A stretch of DNA of 64,000 nt from Gallionellales bacterium GWA2_54_124 (GTDB lineage Bacteria > Pseudomonadota > Gammaproteobacteria > Burkholderiales > Gallionellaceae). Both the position numbers and the translations under genes were made by a program. The notes under the pieces are model-generated. The model ran no database searches. It saw nothing but the letters and a program-made list of their open reading frames with translations, and was not told where the DNA came from. Of this stretch, positions 36,765-44,526 are shown in pieces; positions within the stretch are counted from its first letter, which is position 1, and each line of letters begins with the position of its first letter. The DNA lies in assembly GCA_001801025.1 (NCBI GenBank), contig MGWO01000007.1, positions 930,001 through 994,000 on the forward strand, written 5' to 3'.

Positions 36765-37058
36765 ATGACAGCAATTTATCAGGAGCAATTATGTAAAAAA
36801 TCACTCGGCGACGTAGTCATTTCGGCGGCAGGTCAGTTGTCGCTGGTTATCGATGCACTCAACGAGCGAAAAAATCGCTTGTTACTCACCGCACAAGTCG
36901 GCTTGCCCGACCATCAATTTGAAGCCTACCGAAAAATCCTGCTCGATGAGCTGGGTCGGAATGGATTTGAACGGGATTTGGAAGAAATCCTGAAGCAGCA
37001 CACGGCACGGAATGGATCGAGCAGGCCTATACATGCAGGAAAGGAGGTGCCAGAATGA
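36765..37058 (+). CDS. Small hypothetical protein of the mobile element
   Basis: A 97-residue ORF with a good ribosome site (AAGGAG, 7 bases before the ATG). It is charged and helical (LSLVIDALNERKNRLLL, DHQFEAYRKILLDELGRNG), with no recognised family. It lies under the candidate promoter and just ahead of a second small ORF and the recombinase, so it is probably an accessory or regulatory gene of the element. Small ORFs in this place often accompany large serine recombinases as directionality factors, but nothing in the sequence shows that. Confidence 0.6.
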   Translation: MTAIYQEQLCKKSLGDVVISAAGQLSLVIDALNERKNRLLLTAQVGLPDHQFEAYRKILLDELGRNGFERDLEEILKQHTARNGSSRPIHAGKEVPE

Positions 37059-37202
37059 GTGAACAAACCCACCCATATCATAATTCGCTTTAAACCGCAG
37101 TTGACGTTAGTCTCTGCGGAGGAATTAGCACTGCTTGAGTCCATTCTGCCTGATTTAATTCAGGCGATGCAGGCTGCGGAAGTGCATCAGCAACAAGAAT
37201 AA
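37059..37202 (+). CDS. Possible 47-residue protein, GTG start
   Basis: The frame GTG (37059) to TAA (37202) encodes VNKPTHIIIRFKPQLTLVSA and on to a Gln/Glu-rich end. GGAGG at 37043-37047 lies 11 bases upstream. An ATG at 37055 in another frame is better spaced but gives only 12 codons before a stop, so if the GTG is used the ATG acts as a decoy. Coding is suggested by the regular amino-acid use and by position between the 97-residue gene and the recombinase. Low confidence. Confidence 0.35.
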   Translation: MNKPTHIIIRFKPQLTLVSAEELALLESILPDLIQAMQAAEVHQQQE

Positions 37203-37299
37203 CAAGAACGTCTGATGCGCATCATGAATAACTGCGCCTCATACAACCCGTACATCACAGCCTTCTGGGATGTACGGCTTACTTTATGGAGAGTATTTT

Positions 37300-38931
37300 A
37301 TGCATGTAGCGCTATACGCACGCGTATCAACAACACGGCAGGCTGACAACGACCTGTCTATTCCCGATCAATTACGCCAGCTTCGTGAATGGGCTGCGGC
37401 AAACGGTCATCTGGTCATACAGGAGTATGTGGAGCCTGGCGCATCGGCCACCGATGACAAGCGGCCTGTGTTTCAGCAGATGATCAGCGATGCGATGATG
37501 AAACCGGCTGCATTTGAGGTCATCGTCATTCATAGTCTGTCACGATTTTTTAGAGATGGCATTGAGTTTGGCGTCTACGAACGCAAGCTTGCCAAAAACA
37601 AGGTTAAGGTGGTGTCCATCACGTAACCGACTAGCGATGATGCTGGCGGTGAAATGATGCGCCGTATCATCTGCATGTTTGACGAGCATCAATCCAAGGA
37701 AATATCCAAGCACGTATCGCGCTCGATGAAGGAAAACGCCCGGCAAGGGTATTTCAATGGTGCAAAACCTCCATTTGGTTATCAGTCTGTGGCAACAGAA
37801 CAATCGGCCAGTCGTGGGAGAAGTAAGAAAAAGCTGGCAATCGATGAAGGGGAGGCTAGTATCGTCCGACAGGTATATGACTTATATCAGAACGGATTTG
37901 AGGGGCGGGTGATGGGCTGTAAGGAAATCGGCAAGTATTTGACGAGCCAAAATTTGCTGATGCGCGGTTGTGCATGGAATGTCCATAAAACTCACAAGCT
38001 GCTTTCTGACTCGCTTTACATGGGCGATTACTATTTCAATGTGATCGATTCCAAGACCGGCCAAAAACGTCCACCGGAGGAGTGGGTTAAAACAACGATT
38101 CCTGCGATTATTGACGCAGCCACTTTTGAACGTGTCAGGTTAAAGCGTGAATCCCGTGCTCCTAGTGTGGTGCCGCCGCGCAGAGTCTCTTCACCGACGC
38201 TGCTCACAGGATTGTTGAGATGCGGCGTCTGTGGCCATGCCATGACCTTAGTCACGGGGAAAAGCGGTAAATATAAGTATTACAAGTGCACCAGTCGTCA
38301 TAGCCAAGGTAATCATGCCTGTACGAGTGGTAATCTGCCGATGGAAAAACTCGATGAGCTGGTATTGAGTCAGTTGTCCGAGCAGGTTTTTTCACCGGAT
38401 CGCTTGAAAATCATGATGGAGGAACTGCGCAAACGTATTCAGTCATCGGACAATGGTCAGCAGGAGCAGATCGGGAAATTAAATACGCAGATGAGGGATG
38501 TTGAAAAACGTCAGCAACGCCTGCTTGATGCGATTGAAACCGGCATTGTTGAATTGGATGAGACAACGCAACGTCGCTGCCAGCAGTTAAAAACTTCCCG
38601 CGAGGCCATATTTATAGAGTTGGCGGGAGTTCGTCGTGATACCGCGATACCTGCAGGTGATTACTTGAAAGCGAGTCAGGTGGACGTATTCGGCAAGGTG
38701 TTGCGTGAAAAACTGCTGGCGAAGGGTTCGCCGCTGGCTAAAAGCTATCTGAATGCGCTGGTGGATGAAATCGTGGTGGAAGAAAAAACCGCGACCATCA
38801 AAGGCAGTTATGTGGTGTTGGCTGAAACGATGCAACAAATAAAAAAGGGCAGCTTGAATAATCAAGTGCCCACTTTTATACCTAATTGGTGCGCCCGGAG
38901 CGATTCGAACGCCCGACCCCTTGGTTCGTAG
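37300..38931 (+). pseudogene. Large serine recombinase split by an in-frame TAA
   Basis: Together the two parts form a complete large serine recombinase of 543 codons. Part 1 (37300-37626, ATG with GGAGAG upstream) holds the catalytic resolvase fold: the nucleophile Ser in YARVSTTRQ and the SLSRFFRD motif. Codon 37624-37626 is TAA, where relatives have Gln or similar in SIT(Q)PTSDD. The frame then runs on unbroken from 37627, with recombinase domain, zinc ribbon (LRCGVCGHAM...YYKCTSRHSQGNHACTSG) and coiled coil, to 38931. An ATG at 37654 with GGCGGTG upstream could restart translation. It ends inside the antisense strand of tRNA-Arg. Whether the parts complement is open. Confidence 0.85.
38839..38871 (-). 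terminator. Terminator supplied by the element to tRNA-Arg copy A
   Basis: On the minus strand GGGCA-CTTGA and TCAAG-C-TGCCC form a 10-bp stem with one bulged C round a TTAT loop, followed by TTTTTTATTTG. It lies just downstream of tRNA-Arg copy A and inside the coding end of the recombinase on the other strand, so the element would replace the tRNA's lost terminator (see 31932-31963). Confidence 0.7.
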
Positions 38932-38963
38932 CCAAGTACTCTATCCAGCTGAGCTACGGGCGC
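38887..38963 (-). tRNA. tRNA-Arg(ACG), copy A
   Basis: The minus strand gives a full cloverleaf: GCGCCCG acceptor stem, D-arm AGCTCAGCTGGATAGAGT, anticodon loop CTACGAA with anticodon ACG (read as ICG), T-arm GGTTCGAATC-like sequence (here CGTTCGAATCG), and an encoded CCA end. It is the attachment site of the integrated element; the recombinase stop codon lies within it on the other strand. Confidence 0.95.
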
Positions 38964-39015
38964 AAACTTGATACTGCTTAAAAACTTTACTAATTTATCA
39001 AATAGGTCAGCATTG

Positions 39016-39055
39016 CTGCCTGACATTTTGATACTACATCCGAAACTGGTGCGCC
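39016..39055. repeat. att-like repeat 3 (downstream flank and 3' end of tRNA-Arg copy B)
   Basis: Forty bases with 37 identical to 31953-31992. Here the tRNA continues on the right (copy B), so it shows the uninterrupted form of the site: terminator-side flank, then TGGTGCGCC and the rest of the tRNA. Confidence 0.72.
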
Positions 39056-39123
39056 CGGAGCGATTCGAACGCCCGACCCCTTGGTTCGTAGCCAAGTACT
39101 CTATCCAGCTGAGCTACGGGCGC
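39047..39123 (-). tRNA. tRNA-Arg(ACG), copy B
   Basis: All 77 bases are the same as copy A, including the CCA end and anticodon ACG. An 83-base spacer separates the two. On the minus strand a short hairpin (GTCAGGCA/TGCTGAC with one bulge, at about 39007-39025) follows it. Confidence 0.95.
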
Positions 39124-39158
39124 AAACATGAGATTAAAAACGCTAACCTCAAAACTAC

Positions 39159-39251
39159 TGGCGGAGAAGGAGGGATTCGAACCCTCGATCCAGGTTATCC
39201 CCGGATGCTCCCTTAGCAGGGGAGTGCCTTCGACCACTCGGCCACCTCTCC
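39159..39251 (-). tRNA. tRNA-Ser(GCT)
   Basis: On the minus strand it starts GGAGAGGTGGCCGAGTGG, has anticodon loop CTGCTAA (anticodon GCT), a long variable arm as in all tRNA-Ser, a GGTTCGAATCC T-arm and ends in CCA. It is the first of the tRNA group (Ser, Arg, Arg) on this strand, right after lysC, and all are probably cotranscribed. Confidence 0.95.
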
Positions 39252-39295
39252 GAAGCCGCGCATTATAGGGATGCACGGGGGTTCTGTCAATTCTA

Positions 39296-40528
39296 TTATG
39301 CAACTTCCTGATCGAGATCGAATGCCTTGTGCAAGATGCGCACGGCCAGCTCCAGATACTTCTCGTCGATCACGACCGAAATCTTGATTTCGGACGTTGA
39401 GATCATCTGGATGTTGATGCCTTCTTCGGCCAGTGTGCGGAACATCTTGCTGGCGATGCCGACGTGCGAGCGCATGCCGACGCCGACCACGGACACCTTG
39501 GCGGCCTTGTTGTCGCCGATCACTTTTCGTGCGCCGATGTGGGGCAGCACTTCGTTGTTGAGGATGTCCATGGTTCTGGAAAATTCATTGCGATGCACTG
39601 TGAAGGAAAAGTCGGTCGTGCCATCGACGCCGACGTTCTGGATGATCATATCTACATCGATATTGGCGTCCGAGACGGGACCCAGAATCTGGTAGGCAAT
39701 GCCAGGTTTGTCCGGTACGCCCAGTACGTTAACTTTGGCTTCATCGCGGTTAAACGCGATACCGGAAATAATGGCTTGTTCCATTTTGTCTTCATCCTCA
39801 AAAGTAATCAGTGTGCCTTCGCCTTCTTCTTCGAAGCTCGATAACACGCGTAGCTTGACCTTGTATTTACCTGCAAATTCCACCGAGCGGATCTGCAACA
39901 CCTTGGAGCCCAGGCTTGCCATCTCGAGCATTTCCTCGAAGGTAATGGTTTTTAAGCGGCGCGCTTCGGGAACCATGCGCGGGTCAGTGGTATAAACGCC
40001 GTCCACATCGGTATAAATCTGGCATTCGTCGGCGCGCAGTGCGGCGGCGATCGCAACACCGGTGGTATCCGAACCGCCGCGTCCCAGCGTCGTGATATTG
40101 CCGTCCTTGTCCATGCCCTGAAAACCTGCCACGATCACGACGCAGTCATTGGCCAGATCCGCACGGATGCTTTGCTCATCGATGCTGACAATGCGCGCCT
40201 TGGTATACGCGTCGTCGGTCAGAATTTTGACCTGCGCGCCGGTATAGCTCTTCGCATTGACGCCCAGCTCCTTGAGTGCCATCGCCAGGAGGCCGATCGT
40301 GACCTGTTCTCCGGTGGAAATAATGACGTCCAACTCGCGAGGATCAGGATTTTGCTGAATTTCACGCGCCAGTCCGATCAGTCGATTGGTTTCTCCGCTC
40401 ATCGCCGAGAGCACCACGACCACCTGATGGCCTTTTGCTTTGAAATTTGCGACGCGCCTAGCGACATTCTTGATGCGCTCTGTGCTGCCGACTGATGTAC
40501 CACCGTACTTTTGTACTATTAGCGCCAC
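39296..40528 (-). CDS. lysC: Aspartate kinase
   Basis: Aspartokinase phosphorylates aspartate, the first step to lysine, threonine and methionine. The 410-residue protein has the kinase domain with MALIVQKYGGTSVG at the start, the STGEQVTIGLLAMAL region, and GRGGSDTTGVAIAAAL. Two ACT domains follow (about 265-400), with VPDKPGIAYQILGPVSDANIDVDMIIQNV and SHVGIASKMFRTLAEEGINIQMISTSEIKISV. Those domains give feedback inhibition by lysine and/or threonine. The length fits a single-function bacterial enzyme. The tRNA-Ser gene follows 44 bases after its stop. Start ATG at 40528. Confidence 0.96.
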   Translation of the reverse strand: MALIVQKYGGTSVGSTERIKNVARRVANFKAKGHQVVVVLSAMSGETNRLIGLAREIQQNPDPRELDVIISTGEQVTIGLLAMALKELGVNAKSYTGAQVKILTDDAYTKARIVSIDEQSIRADLANDCVVIVAGFQGMDKDGNITTLGRGGSDTTGVAIAAALRADECQIYTDVDGVYTTDPRMVPEARRLKTITFEEMLEMASLGSKVLQIRSVEFAGKYKVKLRVLSSFEEEGEGTLITFEDEDKMEQAIISGIAFNRDEAKVNVLGVPDKPGIAYQILGPVSDANIDVDMIIQNVGVDGTTDFSFTVHRNEFSRTMDILNNEVLPHIGARKVIGDNKAAKVSVVGVGMRSHVGIASKMFRTLAEEGINIQMISTSEIKISVVIDEKYLELAVRILHKAFDLDQEVA

Positions 40529-40676
40529 GATATCTATCCGACTTAAAAAAGTATGACGATTTTAGCGCACCTGACCAAAAAAAACGAGTTCGTAGCGCTT
40601 GCATCGGGGGCGAAAGTCGATAATTTGACGCAGACGGGTGTTAAACTTGAGCCAACTTCAGCGTATTTGGTACACC

Positions 40677-42365
40677 ATGACACAAATCACCCCTCGGGAC
40701 ATTCCGGCAATCGCGTTTCATACTTTGACGGATGAAGGCTATCCGCCCGCCATGGCGAAAATATTTGCCGCGCGCGGCATCGAAAATAAGGCGCAACTAG
40801 ATGCGACTTTTGCGCACCTGTTGTCGTTCGAGCATTTGAAAAACGCCAAGACTATGGCCGTCATGCTGGCCGATGCCATCGCGGCGCAAAAAAAACTGCT
40901 GGTCATTGCCGATTACGATTGCGATGGTGCGACAGCCTGTGCGGTTGCCGTGCGCGGTTTACGCGCGTTTGGTGCCCGGATCGATTTCATCGTGCCGAAC
41001 CGTTTCGAATACGGCTACGGGCTCACGCCGGAAATTGTTCAGCTCGCCCATGAATCAAAGCCGGACATTCTGCTCACGGTCGATAACGGCATCGCGAGCG
41101 TGGACGGTGTGGCCGAAGCTAACCGTTTAGGCATGCAGGTGTTCGTGACCGACCATCACCTGCCGGGCGATACGCTGCCCGATGCGGCCTGCATTGTGAA
41201 TCCCAATCAGCCGGGCTGTGAGTTTCCCAGCAAGCATCTGGCCGGCGTGGGCGTGATGTTCTACGTATTGCTGGCCTTGCGCGCCGAATTGCGCAATCGC
41301 GGGCAGCTGACCGAGGCTCAGGGCCGGGCATTGCCGGAACTGCTCGACTTGGTCGCGCTGGGTACGGTCGCCGATGTGGTCAGGCTCGATCAGAATAACC
41401 GCATTCTGGTGCAGCAGGGGTTGTTGCGCATCCGCGCCGGTCGCGCCTGCAAAGGCATCAGTGCGCTGCTGCAGATCTCTAAAAAGTCGCCGGAAAAAAT
41501 TGTCAGTCTTGATCTTGGATTTACCGTCGGCCCGAGGCTTAATGCAGCGGGGCGGCTCGATGACATGAGTCTGGGGATCAACGGCTTACTGACCGATGAC
41601 GAAGCGGTTGCGCTGGGGATTGCAACACAACTTGATACGCTCAACCGCGAACGGCGCAGCATCGAGACGGATATGCAGGAAGGCGCGCTGGCGGTGCTCG
41701 ATACGGTCAATCCGCAGGACAACTTCAGTCTGACTTTGTTCGATGAGAGCTGGCATCAGGGGGTGATCGGGATTCTGGCCTCGCGTCTGAAGGATAAATT
41801 TCACCGTCCGGTGATTGCTTTTGCACAGGCAAATAGCCGCGAGCTTAAAGGCTCGGGGCGCTCCATCGCAGGGCTGCATTTGCGCGATGCGCTCGATCTG
41901 GTCAGCAAGCGCTCGCCTAAACTGATCAAGAAGTTTGGCGGTCATGCTATGGCCGCCGGACTCTCTATCGATGCGGCTGATTTCGATGCCTTTGTCGCGG
42001 CTTTTGAACAGGTCGCCTGCGAGTTGCTTACGCCGAACGACTTATTGCAGCGCATCGAAACCGACGGTCCGCTCGATTCATCGGGTCTGACCTTGGAGGC
42101 CGCGCGACTTTTGGATGAGCAGGTCTGGGGGCAGGGCTTTCCCGCGCCCCAATTTGACGATGATTTCGAAGTGCTGAATCAGCGCGTGGTTGGCGAAAAG
42201 CACCTGAAACTGCAGCTTGCCACCGATGAGGGGCAATCGATCGACGCGATCCTGTTCGGTTACAACGAACCGTTGCCTGAATTCATACATGCCGTGTACA
42301 GCTTAAGTATCAACGAATACAAGGGCGCGCAAACGTTGCAGTTGATCGTGCGGCACTGGGAGTAG
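40677..42365 (+). CDS. recJ: Single-stranded-DNA-specific exonuclease RecJ
   Basis: RecJ degrades single-stranded DNA 5' to 3' in recombination (RecF pathway), mismatch and base-excision repair. From the ATG at 40677 (MTQITPRDIPAIAF) the protein has 562 residues. The open frame starts at a TTG at 40638, which adds a stretch not like the family. The DHH-type motifs are visible: VIADYDCDGATA, LLTVDNGI, VFVTDHHLPG and the DHHA1 motif FGGHAMAAGLSI. It is divergent from lysC with a 148-base gap. Length matches the usual 560-580 residues. Confidence 0.95.
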   Translation: MTQITPRDIPAIAFHTLTDEGYPPAMAKIFAARGIENKAQLDATFAHLLSFEHLKNAKTMAVMLADAIAAQKKLLVIADYDCDGATACAVAVRGLRAFGARIDFIVPNRFEYGYGLTPEIVQLAHESKPDILLTVDNGIASVDGVAEANRLGMQVFVTDHHLPGDTLPDAACIVNPNQPGCEFPSKHLAGVGVMFYVLLALRAELRNRGQLTEAQGRALPELLDLVALGTVADVVRLDQNNRILVQQGLLRIRAGRACKGISALLQISKKSPEKIVSLDLGFTVGPRLNAAGRLDDMSLGINGLLTDDEAVALGIATQLDTLNRERRSIETDMQEGALAVLDTVNPQDNFSLTLFDESWHQGVIGILASRLKDKFHRPVIAFAQANSRELKGSGRSIAGLHLRDALDLVSKRSPKLIKKFGGHAMAAGLSIDAADFDAFVAAFEQVACELLTPNDLLQRIETDGPLDSSGLTLEAARLLDEQVWGQGFPAPQFDDDFEVLNQRVVGEKHLKLQLATDEGQSIDAILFGYNEPLPEFIHAVYSLSINEYKGAQTLQLIVRHWE

Positions 42366-42407
42366 CGTACAGATGAATTATCGCCATGAATTACGGGAGA
42401 AATTGAT

Positions 42408-42884
42408 ATGAAAAATTATATGGTTGCGTTGCTGTTGTGGGCGCTTTCGGGCGCCGCGCTGGCCGATGAACTGTCTTCCGGTCAGACGTTGTATTTGCCG
42501 GTCTATTCGCACATCTGGCACGGTGACCGCATAGGCGCTGAGGGGGCGCCGCTGAAAATTCAGTTGTCGGCACTGGTGAGCTTACGCAATACCAGTCTTA
42601 AAACCCCGATCAGAATTATTTCGGCGCGGTATTACAACACGGAAGGCCGATTGCTCAACGAATATCTCATTAAGCCTGCCGTGATCAAGCCGATGGGCAC
42701 GATAGAGCTGTTTGTCGAAAGGAAGGAGTCGGAAGGCGGCTCAGGGGCGAACTTCGTGATTCAATGGGATGCGGCGGTTGCGACCAATCCGCCGATGGTG
42801 CAGGCCGTGCACGCCGAAATAAGAAGCGGCAACCATGCGCTGACCTTCATTACCACCGGTCACCCGATACAGGCGGATAAATAA
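42408..42884 (+). CDS. DUF3124 family periplasmic protein
   Basis: A 158-residue protein with a signal peptide (about 1-19, ending GAALA) and a single beta-rich domain of the DUF3124 family: LYLPVYSHIWHGDRIG, LVSLRNTSLKTPIRI and the C-terminal PPMVQAVHAEIRSGNHALTFITTGHPI. The sequence resembles a periplasmic binding fold with no enzyme motif, and function is unknown. It follows recJ by 42 bases on the same strand. Confidence 0.83.
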   Translation: MKNYMVALLLWALSGAALADELSSGQTLYLPVYSHIWHGDRIGAEGAPLKIQLSALVSLRNTSLKTPIRIISARYYNTEGRLLNEYLIKPAVIKPMGTIELFVERKESEGGSGANFVIQWDAAVATNPPMVQAVHAEIRSGNHALTFITTGHPIQADK

Positions 42885-42890
42885 TGTCGT

Positions 42891-43688
42891 TTATCCGGTG
42901 ACGGGGCCCCGCCACAGATACGCATCCATGGACAAGCTGCCATAGGTAAAGTTGGGTTGATAGCGCGTCGGCGTATCGCCCTTTGCCGCACCGATGGCGA
43001 CGAACAGCGGCAAAATATGATCGTCGTGCGGGTGGGCCTCTGCGCCATAGGGCGCACGGCGATAGTCGAGCAGTGCCGCCTGATCGCTAAGATGGTTGGC
43101 AATCCAGTCGGCAAATGTTGATGCTCTGTGATCCGGTGCCTTTTGCTCTGATGCATGCCAGTCGAGCCATGAAAAATTATGCGTGATCGAGCCTGTGGCG
43201 ATGATCAGTACGCCTTCTTCGCGCAGTGGCGCTAAGGCGCGTCCGATCGCACTATGCGTCGCCGGGCTTTCATGCGCGACCAGCGAGAGTTGTGCGACGG
43301 GCACATCCGCATCGGGATACATCACCGACAGAGGCACCCAGGCACCATGGTCGAGTCCGCGATCAGGATGTGACTTTGTGTTGATGCCGGCAGCCGATAA
43401 CAATGCGGCCGCCTGTCCGGCAAGAACAGGTGCACCCGGCGCGGGATACTGTATCTGGTATAGCTCGGGGGAGAAACCCGAGAAGTCGTGCAGGGTTGCG
43501 GGTTGAACGGCCTGACTGACCGTGGCATCGGTGGCCTCCCAGTGGGCGGATATGACAAGAATCGCCGCCGGTTTTGGGATCAGCTTGCCTAAGCTCTGCC
43601 AGCAGGCGAGCGTGTCAGCCGATTTTAACAGGGCGTCCGGTGCGCCGTGCGAGACGAAAACGACCGGCATGCGCTCGATAACAGACAT
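42891..43688 (-). CDS. DODA-type extradiol ring-opening dioxygenase (YgiD-like)
   Basis: A 265-residue member of the LigB/DODA family. It shows the N-terminal MPVVFVSHGAPDALL with the metal-binding His, the HW-region VISAHWEATDATVSQA, the HGAWVPLSVMYPDAD segment, and the HDDHILPLFVAIGAA motif, all typical of YgiD-type proteins. These are zinc-dependent in plants and bacteria (4,5-DOPA dioxygenase) and iron-dependent in some relatives. The natural bacterial substrate is unknown. It follows the DUF4149 gene on the minus strand with one base between the stop and start. Confidence 0.87.
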   Translation of the reverse strand: MSVIERMPVVFVSHGAPDALLKSADTLACWQSLGKLIPKPAAILVISAHWEATDATVSQAVQPATLHDFSGFSPELYQIQYPAPGAPVLAGQAAALLSAAGINTKSHPDRGLDHGAWVPLSVMYPDADVPVAQLSLVAHESPATHSAIGRALAPLREEGVLIIATGSITHNFSWLDWHASEQKAPDHRASTFADWIANHLSDQAALLDYRRAPYGAEAHPHDDHILPLFVAIGAAKGDTPTRYQPNFTYGSLSMDAYLWRGPVTG

Positions 43689-44159
43689 TTAGGGGGCGGC
43701 GGGTGAGAGGGTTGGCCGGTAGCCCTTTATGACCATCAGCAGGCCCAGCAGACTCTCGACAAGATAAGCGATGCTTGAAATGCCGTGCAGCAATTTAAAG
43801 CGCGCGGCATAACTGCTGTCCATCACATTTAGCGGCGCTGCCTGCAATTTTAAATCGCTCATTACCGGCTGAATGCCAAACTGAATGATCAAGGTCAGCA
43901 AAAGCATGATTGCGACGATCCATATCTTCGGTTCACGCAGGCGGCCAGACTGACGGGCAAAATAGAATATTAAATAGCTCCCGAAAAGCAGGCCGAGATA
44001 GCCCGATACGGTAAACATCTCTCCTGCCAGCATGCCGGCCAGCTGCCGGTCGGGCTGGGCGTGAAATAAAACAGGCACGGCAAGATAGCCGATGGCCCAC
44101 AGGCTGCCAGTCCAGGCGGTGAGGGACAGGGCGGCTAAATGATCGGTGATATTTTTCAT
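43689..44159 (-). CDS. DUF4149 family membrane protein
   Basis: A 156-residue protein from the ATG at 44159, with four hydrophobic segments: about 8-28, 44-66, 77-97 and 127-147. The second sequence has the family-typical SGYLGLLFGSYLIFYFARQ. The open frame reaches 44204, but the upstream extension has no start support. It is membrane-located and its function is unknown. It leads into the DODA-type gene with no gap. Confidence 0.8.
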   Translation of the reverse strand: MKNITDHLAALSLTAWTGSLWAIGYLAVPVLFHAQPDRQLAGMLAGEMFTVSGYLGLLFGSYLIFYFARQSGRLREPKIWIVAIMLLLTLIIQFGIQPVMSDLKLQAAPLNVMDSSYAARFKLLHGISSIAYLVESLLGLLMVIKGYRPTLSPAAP

Positions 44160-44200
44160 GTGGATGAGGATATCACAGCATTCAGCCTTGCTCTCGCGGC

Positions 44201-44368
44201 TCACTTTGCTGTTTTATGAAAAAAGTTGCATACCGCATGTGTGAGTGTGTTGATCGTCGATTCCGGTTCTTCCCATTCGACTGACTCGGATTCCTCCTGC
44301 AAATGCAATTCTTTGAAGTCTTCAGGTGCCACTGTATAGAGCAGACCGGGCGAAAATTGTTGTTCCAT
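44201..44368 (-). CDS. Small acidic protein upstream of the DUF4149 gene
   Basis: A 55-residue ORF from ATG 44368 to TGA 44201. AAGGAGAACG (10 bases) is a strong ribosome-binding site placed just before the ATG. The product begins MEQQFSPGLLYTVAPEDFKEL, is very acidic in the middle (EESESVEWEEPES), and ends THAVCNFFHKTAK. No family is recognised. The stop overlaps the start side of the DUF4149 frame only in the non-preferred extension. The strong ribosome site makes it the best small-gene candidate in the window. Confidence 0.5.
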   Translation of the reverse strand: MEQQFSPGLLYTVAPEDFKELHLQEESESVEWEEPESTINTLTHAVCNFFHKTAK

Positions 44369-44463
44369 GACGTTCTCCTTTATTCAGGGGGGGGTAATGG
44401 TTAACAGTATATACGGTAATATTATTATTGCAACTGTCTGGATTGCATAGGCCTTTTGGCATA

Positions 44464-44477
44464 TTGACGCATTGCAA
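44464..44477. promoter_or_regulatory. Possible FNR-like half-palindrome
   Basis: TTGAC-GCAT-TGCAA matches the FNR consensus TTGAT-N4-ATCAA at 7 of 10 specified bases. It lies 50 bases before the glycyl radical enzyme start, and such enzymes work only without oxygen. Weak match, listed for testing. Confidence 0.22.
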
Positions 44478-44526
44478 GCATGAATTTAGATTCGGATGCG
44501 TTAATACAAGTCATATCGGGGGGCAT

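Larger units (their letters stand above)
31993..38886. mobile_element. Integrative mobilizable element at tRNA-Arg(ACG)
   Basis: About 6.9 kb bounded by a tRNA-Arg 3'-end remnant on the left and the intact tRNA-Arg on the right. Cargo: nuclease-like gene with homing-endonuclease-associated repeats, TIGR02391/HEPN-like gene, candidate oriT, MOBV relaxase, two small ORFs and a large serine recombinase disrupted by a stop codon. It is clearly A+T-richer than the flanks. With a relaxase but no type IV secretion genes it would need a helper to transfer. The broken recombinase suggests it is now fixed, unless the split gene still works. Confidence 0.78.

Noticed and set aside
29700-39300. CRISPR array or phage remains in the A+T-rich region
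   Set aside because: I looked for regular direct repeats with spacers and for capsid, tail or terminase-like proteins and found none. The content is that of a mobilizable element.
39034-39303. Minus-strand 89-codon frame over tRNA-Arg and tRNA-Ser
   Set aside because: It is a translation of tRNA genes (the PVAQLDRVLGYEP-type peptide is a well-known artefact of such loci).
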